Assembly (NCBI GenBank): GCA_018350325.1
Contig: JAEVLN010000008.1
Coordinates: 1,798,001 to 1,862,000 of the forward strand
Direction: 5' to 3'
Source: Globodera rostochiensis
Taxonomy: Eukaryota; Nematoda; Chromadorea; Rhabditida; Heteroderidae
Length of the DNA stretch: 64,000 bases
Made by a program: the position numbers and the translations under genes. The notes under the pieces were generated by a model. It was not told where the DNA came from, did no database searches, and was given only the letters and a program-made list of their open reading frames with translations. Shown here piece after piece: positions 23,176 to 34,310 of this stretch; within the stretch, counting starts at the first letter, position 1; every line of letters starts with the position of its first letter.

Positions 23176-25927
23176 ACATTTCCCTTTGACTCTTTGCCGC
23201 TTTAAGCCCAAGTTGACCACTTCCCCCAAAAGCTGTCAAATTTATCCCTTTAACTGTCAAAATAGATTCCCAAACAAACAAAATCATGTGAACTTCCCCA
23301 TTCTTTATTTGTCTACCTTTCTGAAAACACTTCAAAAATTTGAATTGTTTATTTTCAGCGGGAACTTATTGAAATTTTTGAAAATTCAATACGAGTTGAA
23401 TTTATCGCAGTAATTGCTCATATATTTTATTCACGGATCAATCAAAGGTTTCCACTCTTCTGATCATACCAACAAACGGCGAGGCTATGGACCCATCGAT
23501 GGAGGAAATCGGCGGATTGGAATTTGAGATGAATGACACACAACTTTTTCGGTGAGCGCTTTTAAGGCATAATCAATCGCACAATTTCGATCCCTCGGGC
23601 ACTCCCGTTTATGCGCTTTTCAGCAAAATGCTTCGGGCAGTTTATCGCCCACGGCAATTCGTTTGCTTTTTTTTGTTTAGCATTTTCATTTAGAGATGGC
23701 ACCGAGGGGAATAATAAACCGTTAAAAGCGAAGTTGTGCGAGGAATGTATGAAAAGAATTTGTGGTGGAAAAGAAAGGCATTGGCATAGCCTAAGGGGGG
23801 GGGGCAGCTTAGGAAAATATTTATTTTTTCTCTTGAAAAAAATAATCTTTAAACGCTTGGTTTCCAGGGCAAAATGGCACCCCTGCCCTTCCCCCATCTT
23901 AGAAATGTTGTAAATATATTTTTGTTTCTAAAAGAGCATAACAACCCATTATTTTAATATGTTTACCAAAAATATTCCATTTTAGTTAAAATCATATTTT
24001 AAGCTTGAACATTGTCTTTGTTAGGATGTTGCGAGAAGAGAAGAGATAAAGCCCCGCTAACGCTGGTACCGAATTGCCCGGGGCCGAATTGCCCCTGGCG
24101 CCCTATTCTTTCCGTCTCCCTCCCGTTGTCTGCCTTCTCTGCCTGCACACGCTTTTACGGCTGCCACTCATATTGATCTTCATGAGAAAGACCCCCAAGG
24201 CGTTGTTCGTTCGTGTTACCTTTATTTTATTACTTTTACGGCTGCCACTCATATTGATCTTCATGAGAAAGACCCCCAAGGCGTTGTTCGTTCGTGTTAC
24301 CTTTATTAGTATATTTTAGAATTGGACAGAATTCTGGATTTTTCGCATTTGTAATTCTACAAAAGCGCCGGGTTTCTTTAATTAGCTTTGTTGTCAATTA
24401 AATGTTAATCAACCGAATTATTTGTGTCGTTCGATGTTCGAACCAATCGCCCACTAATCATTCATTCCCGCCGTCCACCCGCTTTGCTCGGCGGGTATCA
24501 TCGATCGGCCGGTGATTAATCAAAGAAGGAGCTCTTTTCTCTCTCTGTTTCGGTCTTTTGATTTTGATTTTTCTTATTTTCGAACATTATTTTAAATTGA
24601 GTCCCCCCCCCTTTTGATATAAATTATTTTAATTATGGCAAATGCCATTTCATAAGAATTATTTTGTTCAAAAGGAATTAAATAGATAATTGTAAAGTAA
24701 CTGTCATCTTTAACAAATGCATTTTTCATCGCCGTTCGATTCCAAACACAAAAAAAGTGGAAAACTCTCAAAAAACCCCGGCGGGGAATAGATCGAAAGC
24801 TCATTGAAGGCTCATTTGTAGCTTACGTTTAACTTTTTTAAAGTTTAAAATCACGCATTGATGATCAATGATCACTCAGCATTTTTATCTTTCATCCCCA
24901 TTGTTTATACATATCCCATGCTCATATTTCAACTAGAGACCGCGGCCAGCAACACAAATTTTTCCAAATATTTGTACAAATGCCAAAGTTAAAAAAATGA
25001 TTATTGATTCTTTAATGCCCTTCTTTCTAATCTTGAAAAAATTTAATACTAAAAACATCTCACCAGAGTTTTCTAACAAGTCTTTCAACAGGAATTTAAG
25101 ACACATTAAAAAATGAAAAAACTTTTGACATTTTGTTGGCGCGCCTAATGACCTTTCGCTCACCATTCTTAAATCATTCTTCTCAGCTAAGTTCAAAATA
25201 TGCCAATTATCTTTCATAAGACTTTTGGGAACGTTGGCAATTGTTTTCGTCAAACTTTAACCATCATTCATAATAATATCCAACTTAGCTGGAGAGGAAG
25301 ATTATTGAGGCCAATTCGACCAGACGACACAAATTGGCCATCGACGACAAATTCCGTCGCTGAATTCACTTTATAAGGCCGTCGGCGAGTGCCATGTTCT
25401 TCACCATCCCCTATTTCCTCGAGCGGTAAGTCCCCAACGAACGGTCGGACCCGTGATTTTGCTCGCTTATCAAATCACCAATCTTCGGATATATCCCATC
25501 AGTCTTTACGTTTATCCTCTCTTTTGTCATCCTCTACCCCAACGAACTCATAAAATTGGTTGTCTCTCCTCCAATCCTCCAACAACATAATTAAGACTTT
25601 ATGAGTAGTCGAGAAAGCCTCGGCGAAGAGTGTCTGCTTTTTAACGCAAAGTTCGCGATCTTTAGAGGGATAGTTTTTGCTATTTTAAGGCATTTTAATC
25701 TGATCAAACGGGTTTAAAATAAATGGTCCGTTTCGGTCCAAAACGATTTCTTCTCTCCCAATCGATGGCGTCCATTGTTGGCACTTCTTGTTAGAGAGGC
25801 AAACAGTCACAATTAATGCTGCTACAGCTTAAAATGCTTATGCTGGGCGGAATGTTTTAGTTTATTGCGATTTCTTTTTATCATTATCTGAAATTCTTTT
25901 CTGTTCTGGCCGACCGTCATTAGCGTA
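23176..25927. repeat. Intergenic with an 82-bp tandem duplication at 24153-24306
   Basis: A possible orphan exon at 23487-23550 (MDPSMEEIGGLEFEMNDTQ then a GTGAGC donor) has no partner I could find. At 24153 the segment TTTTACGGCTGCCACTCATA is repeated at about 24235, both running through GACCCCCAAGGCGTTGTTCG to TTACCTTTA. The duplication period is about 82 bp. The 25270-25430 stretch ends in a GTAAGT-like donor and may be 5' UTR of the SWEET gene. Confidence 0.6.
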
Positions 25928-27627
25928 ATGACCGTAACCCCATGTTACAGTATGCTCGAGGACCCATTTTCGCCGCTGACTTTGCTCTCCGTTTCTGCTA
26001 TTATCACCACCATATCGCTGTTCTTCTGCGGAATGTGTGTTTGTCTGAAGGAATCGCTTAGATCATCTTTAGCTAACTCAATTCAGACCAATTTGTCTCC
26101 AAATTTTTCGGCGCGGGAGCACTCATGAGATCAGCGGATTCCCTTTTCTGATGGGCTTCCTCGGGTAATTTCGATTTGGCCATGACTTTACGACAAATGT
26201 TTGTCTCAGCGGGGTGTTTTGGCTGCGGTACGGTTTCCTGAAGTCCGACCTGACGATGATCACTGTCAATTCGGTGGGCGTTTCTCTGATGACTCTGTAC
26301 CTGTTCTTCTACCTGTACTTCTCCCGACCACGCAGCACTTTTATCGCCCAATTGGTATTCATTCTGTCATCTGCAACCACTCACTAATAGGGCCTTTACC
26401 ACTGAAGGTCGTTGTCGCTTCCTTCGTGTCTTCCATGCTCGTCCTGGTGCACATTTACCAGATGGACTCCATCAAGTGCCTCGGCTTCGTCTGCATGACC
26501 TTCAACATTATGAACTTTGGAGCTCCGCTCGCTGGACTGGTCCTTCCACCGTTATATGTTAATAACGAATTGCTTTTTTGCAGACGGTCGTACTTCGAAA
26601 TCGTTGTTGTGCCACGCTTCCCCTCCCGCTTTGTGTGGCCAATCTGCTCGTCTCCTTCCAATGGTGTTTGTACGGAGTTTGTGTCGGCGATATTTTCATC
26701 ATTGTGAGGAGAATACTTATTTAATAGTCTTGCTTTGATCACTTCAGGTCCCAAACAGTGCGGGGATGCTTCTTGCCACTTTTCAAATAAGCCTCTTTCT
26801 CGTTTTGCCACGGAGAGCTGGCACCAACGCCCCGTTGGCCAAGTGCTGTCGGTGTTTAAGGGACTTGGAGAATTCTAACGGTCAGCAAAGGCGCGGTGAG
26901 AAGGGAGGTAAACGAACGACCAATTCTTAACCCCTTTTTTCTAAAAATCTGTTTACAGATTGTACTCGTCGTCCTGCACGAGCAGCAGTTAACAAATTCT
27001 TGCATCGTCAAAGAGTGGTTGACAAGAGGATGATCCCTTCATCGAGGTCCTTCCCTTTTTTCGCTATTTTCTATTCTATCAGTGCCATCATTTAGGGCCG
27101 CTTGCATTGCCTTTCTACGTGCCAATGCGTTTGATGTCAGCGGTGGTTCAGTAACGAGTCGAAGTACGGCCGATTCTTGGATGAGCAATTCGCTTTCTCG
27201 CGTTTCTTCGCACTCCCATCCCGAGCTTTGGCTACCAGCCGGGGTGATCGAACGGGCGGACGGCGAAGGAACAGACACTTTGTACACCGTCGACTCGACG
27301 GGTCAGAATCGATTGGATTGCTTGCCTTGCTAATTGGTTTATTTTAAATTTTCAGCAAATCTGCGCCAAAACTTACCTCCCGGCCTTGCCGCCGGGCCGA
27401 GCACTTCGCTCCTCTCATCTTTTCTTCAACAGTCACCCTCCACAGTGTACGCCAACCAGCCCATCTACGATTCTGACCGGAGTCGGGAAGTGGACGATGA
27501 AGTGATCAGGCTTCGGGATGACGATCGAGATCTGATCATCAGGACGCTGAGTGCACCCGACCTGGCGCAACAGCAGCAACGGCCTAAGCTCCTGCAGGAA
27601 GAACGACTACAGCAACAATCGGAATGA
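25928..27627 (+). CDS. SWEET-family sugar transporter
   Basis: Membrane uniporter for sugars with seven helices arranged as two MtN3/saliva triple-helix bundles. Exons by phase: 25928-26034 (phase 2), 26087-26164 (phase 2), 26210-26354 (phase 0), 26408-26539, 26584-26703, 26748 to about 26915, then tail exons to 27627. Start ATG is chosen as [17 protein letters not shown], followed by TM1 [16 protein letters not shown]. Family motifs: [105 protein letters not shown] and [20 protein letters not shown]. The C-terminal tail is unusually long (Ser-rich, QQQQ near the end), continuing through exons around 27085 and 27357; its exon structure is less sure. Nematode SWEETs are known; sugar specificity is not readable. 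Confidence 0.93.
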
Positions 27628-28237
27628 TAAACGAACGTTCATCTGCGGGTATGGCATTCATTAAAAGGCTCTCAATCAAATTGTACGTATTTCCAACCAC
27701 CTCCACAATCTTTTCGCGTTGTGATCATCTCATTTCCGTTTACATTTTTCGGTACGATTTGTGTTGCACAATAATTCCATTATTTTCCTATTATTGCAAA
27801 TTCGTCCGGCACAATCAATTAGTCAGTCATCAGTCAGTTTGTACAACACAAGCACCCACCTCTTTTGTCACTTCATCCCCGACAAAATCGTTCCCTCCCA
27901 TCGGCGGAATCTTTGCCCGCTCTTACACTTCGGCATTTTCTTTGTATGTTTTAATTAATGTGTAAACATTTTATCAAATAAATGACTAAGTTAAATCGAA
28001 AGTTGCGGTCATTTATTTAAAGAGGTGATTTGGACTCCGTAATAAATAAATGGAAAGGCAAATTATCATTTAATAGTTTAAAAAACGGATTTAAACTTTT
28101 TGGATAATGGAAAGGTCCATTCGTTTGTAGCCTTCAAATTGCTTTTGCTTTGTACGGCAAATTCGTTGGGATATCCAAAGGCCGAGGACGCACAGCTTAT
28201 AAATTAACGACAATTTATGCCCAAGGGCTTTTATTCT
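27628..28237. other. Intergenic
   Basis: 3' UTR of the SWEET gene with AATAAA at about 27976, then AT-rich spacer. No gene seen. Confidence 0.5.
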
Positions 28238-28648
28238 TCAAAGAATTACCGGGAAGAGGACAAAAGCGGCGATTGCTGGCAGTGCGGCGATAGCGCACTT
28301 TCCCGCCACCTAAAATATAAATGGGGCAAATTAATGGGGGGGGGGGGAGTTATTTGTATTTACATTTGGGCGTCCTCTCAAATTGTCTCCATCTGCCAAC
28401 TCTTCGTACTCATTGTTCAACAACCATTCGGCAAATTGGTTGGACATTCTGTGTAACTGAACCTCGTCCGCCTCCGCCACCCCATCTCCTCCCATCGTTG
28501 GCCATCGATCACTTTCGTTGCCGATCACTTTTGCCAAAAAGAAAGGAAGCGGAAACGCTGATTTGGGATTGGCATTAATTAGGCCGAGGGGAACAGTGGA
28601 CGACAGAATCCAAAAGAATGGCGTCAGAATTCGGCAATTGTTGCTCAT
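28238..28648 (-). CDS. Small secreted protein, possibly GPI-anchored
   Basis: Two phase-0 exons: 28648-28364 and 28309-28238, about 118 residues. The N terminus (MSNNCRILTPFFWILSSTVP then LGLINA) looks like a signal peptide. The middle is polar and acidic, including MSNQFAEWLLNNEYEELADG and a basic LRGRP. The last exon encodes GKCAIAALPAIAAFVLFPVI and then the stop. A short hydrophobic tail directly before the stop, after small residues, is the shape of a GPI-attachment signal; alternatively it is a single-pass membrane tail. A poly-G run (about 28335-28347) sits in the intron. Family unknown. Splice choice is not unique, so the tail is less certain than exon 1. Confidence 0.42.
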
Positions 28649-30636
28649 TGTTAATTGTTTTCTTTTACTAAAAATGAAAAAAGTAACGATTTGAGGTTTT
28701 AGTTTTATAATATGCGCAGTTATTCCCGCTCCCAATTACCCAAAAGCGTGAAGAATTGCTGATTATCCATTTCCCGCCCATCAAATTCCTTTGCATAAAA
28801 AGTTTGATTATCTTTTCCCCAAAAGTCTCGTTGAAAATGAGTCGTACCATAAATAAAAAGCGGATTTTTTAGGCTTTAGCTTTTTTTGTTGTTGTTGCAA
28901 ATAGATTATAATGAAAAGAAGTCAAAAATAGCATTTTCCCGAAAATTTTGTTTAGAGCGATTTTTTAGCACCTAAAAAACTTATTTCTAAGAAATTTCAA
29001 TTTTTTAGCACCATTTTGGCATTTGTGAAAATTACTTAAGAAAAATGCAATAAAATAAAAAATGCATTATTAAAAATTTTGGGTTTTTAAACTTAAAAAT
29101 GCGTTCTCTCATAATTGAGTTTGCATGCAGCAGATTACTTACTTACTGTATGACATTGACTGAATTAGCCTGGCGTTAGCAGCAGCTGATTGATTGATTA
29201 GCATTCCGTGCGTATCCATCGATTGATTGCTTTTATGCTTCTCCTCCTCCGTTTATAGAAATGGGCAAATTGCGTTTTAATATTCATTGAATGCCTTTTC
29301 ACTTTTTCCGACTTTTCTAAGACTTTCCTTCACACCCATCGCAACTTCCTCGGCAAATGCCATTCTTGACCGTTCGTTCATTTGGATAAGCGGCGTTGAA
29401 AACCTTTTGATTTGTACATAATTAGACTCCAAAAAATCGCATCAAAAACGGACGAATTCTGTGAATGAATGAAAGAAAACAAAAAGTAATTTAACAAGAA
29501 ACAATTAATTTAAACAACGAAAAAGGACAACGCACAAATAACCAAAGAAATGATCTTAAAGAAAGAAAGAAAGTGCCCCGAATTCCCGGCCGATGTTGCA
29601 CAGATGGATCTTTTGTAGTTGCTGTTAAGTATATGTGTACTGTATATTCATTTGAAAGATGATCGAATAACTGTCGTTACGGTAACAAATACAGTAAGCC
29701 CGGAGGTCCGGCAGGGGAAGATTGGATAATTGGGTCTTGTAATGCTAGAGTTAATATTCATTGGGCAGCATTTTATCCAACTTTCGTCCACCCCGGCACG
29801 TCTTTCCCTCATTTAAGCCTTACCCGACGGACTTTGATGGCCCTTTTCCTGTTCTTTCTGTCTCTGTTTTCGGCTTTTCCTCTCAGCAGCCATTATCAGC
29901 CTCTCCCCTCCCCCTCCCCTCTCATTCATCTGTCCCTTTTCTAATAATTCTTTCAAAAAAAAACTTTTTTGTTGTCACTGTCAAAAATGAGATTTCACAC
30001 AGGTTAGCCAAATTGAGGAAATAATTTGGTATAAACAGTGTGCATATACATGGCTGAAACGGAAACATTTGCGTTTACTTTGGGGGGGGGGGAATTCGTC
30101 GGGGTGTGCCATTGGCGGAGTTGAGAGGAGTGGGTGGACAAAAGATGCCACGATTCGTTCAATTGCAGGAAGAAAACAGAGAAGACGGAGGAGGACAACT
30201 CGACGGCAACGGCAGGTAAGACAATCTTCGATAATTACGGTACTCAGAAGAAGCGTCGCAACTCCAAAAGAAAGCAGCTGGCTTCGCTTGCTTCTGCCAA
30301 TCGTGACGTATCTCCTTTTGGGACAGTTTCATTCCGCCATTTTGGCCATTTCTTTGTCCCCTCACCAGAAATGGCGAACAAAACGAAACAGCAGCAACAA
30401 AAAGGTCGCCAAATGAAAATAAAAATGCCATTCTTTCAATAAGTCTCCAAAATTGTCCAGTCGAAAATTCCGTGTCCCTAACGACCTTTAAACGGCGTCA
30501 ACGTCAAATGGCATCCAGCTCATCAATCGTGTTCGACCAGGCCAGAATACCCTAAAAATAGAATTGGTGCCTTAAAAAGACATTTCCCATCACTTTTCAG
30601 CACCCGAGTCGAATTCAAATCACTCACAAAAACTTC
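28649..30636. other. Long AT-rich intergenic region
   Basis: No gene supported. Contains AAAG/GAAAGAAA patches near 29560, a poly-G run near 30080 and C/T-rich sequence around 29880-29930. The 30130-30440 stretch has GT donors and lysine-rich frames and may be 5' UTR or an upstream exon of the transporter gene. Confidence 0.45.
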
Positions 30637-33600
30637 ATGTCCATTGTGGACTTCAGCCCAACAACTCCTCCGAACTCCGCAAAATTTCCGATCGACTCAC
30701 AATTAGTCAAGGATAGCCCTCCAAAGTAAGCACTACAAGTGAATGGTGGGTGTTTAATCCTATTTGAATCCTACAGATACAGCAAAGTTCTTGGCACCAA
30801 AGTGCCAGTCATTTCGCCCTTCCTATGTTCTCGACAACGTTTTAATGAGAAAGTGGCCAAGGCCAGCACGGAGTTGGTGTTGAACACGGGGGGTGAAGAC
30901 CGTGGCGACGCGGGAGGGGCCGAGCGGGAGACTTGGGGTGGGGGGACGCAAAACATAAATTGAATCGGCCGTATATTTTATGTTCAGAGCGAAAAATTGA
31001 CTTTCTCCTCTCTGTGGTTGGCTTTGCAGTGGACTTGGCCAATGTTTGGCGGTTTCCCTATTTGTGCTTTAAAAACGGCGGCGGTATCATTAAAAAGATC
31101 AAAACGCTCATAAAATGTTGTGCTTCAGGCGCTTTTCTCCTTCCTTATACGATGATGGTCTTTTTGGCCGGTAGGCAAACATTTCAGCAGAGAATAAAGC
31201 AACAAATTCACCTTTTGCATTTGTGAGGTATTCCCCTCTTTTACATGGAATTGGCTCTTGGACAATTCCATCGAAAAGGTGCCATCACAACTTGGGGCAG
31301 AATTTGTCCTCTCTTCAAAGGCAACAAACAATTAAATTAAACAAACTTTTTCCAAATCAAATCACTCAAATTCAGGCATCGGCTACTGCGTGATCATGAC
31401 TGCGTTTTATACGGATTTCGTATTCCATCTTTTTGCCCCTCACAAATTAAACTTACTTTCCCTCACTCTTAGTTTTACAACGTGATCATCGCATTTGCCC
31501 TTCACTATTTCTATGCTTCCTTCTCCACTCAGCTGCCGTGGACAAGTTGTGCCGGAAAACGTTCACAAATTTGATTCGATTATTGGCGTTAATTTCGCAA
31601 TTTCTTTTGAAGACAATTCACCGGCTTGCTACGAGCCAAGTTGGAGCGATGAATCGCAGAAATGTGCGAATGAGCCCATTTTTCGACCGAATGAGACGAG
31701 AAACAGTTCTTCAGCTGTTGGCAGACCCGTGTCAGCCGCAGAGGAATATTTTTAGTCAGCAATTTGGGGTTTAACAAAAAAAAAATTGGACTTTAAGCAA
31801 ACATTTCCTCGGCTTACATGCAGAAGGAGAGGCCACCCCGCACGTGACCCAAAGCATTGGACAGCTTGGAGCAATCAACTGGGAGATTGTGGTGGGGGGG
31901 GGCGACGATGACATAAACACGACAAACTCTTTTTGTCCCCGAAGGTCTGTCTGTTGATTGTCTACATCATCTGCTATTTTTCCCTTTGGAAGGGCATTAA
32001 AATGTCGGGAAAGGTCAAACTCTCTTTTTTTTCAATGTTTTCTTTTTTTGTGTTCTTCAGGTTGTGTGGTTCACTGCCATTTTCCCTTACGTTGTGCTGT
32101 TTTGTTTGCTCATCCGCGGGGTGACTCTTCCCGGTTCGTTCGTCTGATCGATCGATCGTCCGTTCGATCGATCGATCGATCGTTTTTATCTGCCAAATTC
32201 ATACATTCATACATAATCTGGACAATTCGACAAAAGGTTCTGAAAAGGGCATCGAATACTATCTGCGACCAAACTTGGAAAAGCTGAAAGATCCAAATGT
32301 GTGGCAGGATGCCGCAACGCAAGTGAATTGAATTCTCTTTTTATTTATTTACAATAAATGCCGCTTATTTCCTTCAAAGGTTTTTTTCTCACTTGGGCCT
32401 GGCTTTGGCGTGCTGATGGTTTGAATTTATTTATCATTAAGGTTTTGCTTTATTTTATAGGCTTATTCTTCATACAATGAGTTTCATAACAATGTTTATT
32501 TTGACGCGCTTCTGACAAGCACAATAAATTGCGGCACAAGGCAATAATAATTTAAACAAAATTTCATGCTTAAAATAATTTTATTCTTTATAAAAAAGCA
32601 TACCTAATTTTCTTTTCAAGTTTTTTGGCCGGATTCGTCATTTTCTCGGTTCTTGGTTATATGTCCTGCAAGAGTGGAAAAGCAATTCACGACGTTGCAC
32701 AGGAAGGGCCGGGGTATGCATTTTGGAGGGCATTCTTTAACCGTCGGCTCCTTAATAGTCTCGTGTTCGTCGTGTACCCGGAGGCATTGGCGACAATGCC
32801 CGGGGCAACAGTTTGGTCTCTGGTCTTTTTCCTGATGCTTTTGACTCTCGGCTTGGACAGCTCGGTTGGTTGGGCCACTCATCTTCCACTTTCAAAACAC
32901 CAATTCTTTTGTAATTACAGTTCGGCGGATCCGAGGCCATAATTACTGGGCTAAGCGACGAATTTCCAGCAATAAAACGCAATCGAGAACTGTTTGTAGC
33001 TTTGCTGTTCTCCTTCTACATGATAATTGGGCTGACAATGTGCACAAAAGTGCTGTTTTGAGTCAAAATGCTGTGAATGGATGGCAATTTTAGGGAGGGA
33101 TGCTGGTGATGGAATGGCTCATCGTTTACGGGACGACCTGGGGGCTACTGATCGCTGTGTTCTGCGAAGTACGTCATCTGAACTGATTTGCTGTGCTATT
33201 TGTGGTCAAATGAATTCAAAATTTGCCTTATATAGACAATGGTCATCTCATTCTGCTACGGTGTGCACTTCGTGCTGTTGTTGTCGTCGTCTTCGCTTAT
33301 TCCCAAAATAACAAACTTTAGGCATTCGGCGCTTCTGTGACGACATTCGGCAAATGCTCGGATTTGAGCCGGGCATTTATTGGCGGTGGATTGTTAATTT
33401 TATTGTTCAAAAGTAATTAATTCACCACTTTTAAAGCATTTGCTGGACAGTGGGGGCGCCTCTTTTTCTTATTGTACGTCCATCTAAAGGGAACGCTCCC
33501 CAAAAGGGTTCTTAAAATGCCTCAGGCGATGATTCTTAGCAGCTTCATTAACTTGCAGCCCCTTCAGTACCAGGACTACGTCTACCCTTCTTTAGGTGAT

Positions 33601-34185
33601 TTTTATGTTTTGTTAAAAAGTTGCTAAAATAAGTTACAAATTAAACAAATGAGTTGTATTTTGAGGGGAAAAAGGTTTTATTCAAATTCAATTTGCTTTT
33701 CCCCTTTGGCCAATTCCGTGGGCATTGTATTTGCACTTTCGTCCGTTTCGGCCATTCCGTTGATGGCACTTTGGCAGTTGAGAAATGCAAAGGGTCGAAC
33801 TTTCGGGGAGGTGGGCGTTTCAATTATTATCATTTCTTCGAACAAATGGGAATAGGCTTCCAACCCGACACTTTTGGATCATAACTTTTTTGAGCTTTGT
33901 CCTATCGCAAAGCTTTAGCTTAATGATTTATCAAATCGTAAGCTGTCCGACCAAATCGTTTGAATTCGGTAACAAACCCGACAATTGGACCGTTCGACTT
34001 TTGGTCCGGTAGATTAATTCAAATATTTTTTATAGAAATTGCGTTTTCTGCTTACACCGGCGGATGATCAGCTGGTCCATCACCCGGAGACTCGAGCTCT
34101 TCGGGTTAAATTTTCAAAAATGGGTGCACAAGTAGAGGAAGATTTCCATCAGATGGATTCAGAGCATGGCGATGTGCTGTTATAG
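30637..34185 (+). CDS. dat-1: Sodium/chloride-dependent monoamine transporter (SLC6), dopamine-transporter-like
   Basis: Re-uptake transporter for a monoamine at the presynaptic membrane. Exons start 30637-30725 (phase 2), 30777-30937 (phase 1) and 30988-31083 (phase 1), with about a dozen more to a stop at 34183-34185. TM1 contains [16 protein letters not shown], with the Asp that marks monoamine rather than amino-acid or GABA carriers. Then come [49 protein letters not shown] and QLPWTSC. The large second loop has N-glycosylation sites (NETRNSS), followed by [68 protein letters not shown] and [18 protein letters not shown]. The C terminus resembles DAT more than SERT, so the symbol is a best fit. 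Two introns (near 30940 and 31900) have G-rich runs. Confidence 0.9.
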
Positions 34186-34310
34186 GAGAAGGAAGAAAGT
34201 GGCAACTTTTACCAATAAAGAATAAATAAATAAATTGGAATTATGTCCTCCATTATTGCGTCAATATTCGACATGTTTATGTGCAATTTGGGGAGAGTGA
34301 TTTGACATTA

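Noticed and set aside
23487..23550. Short exon-like frame MDPSMEEIGGLEFEMNDTQ with a GTGAGC donor
   Set aside because: Plausible, but no connecting exon found on either side, so not called as a gene.
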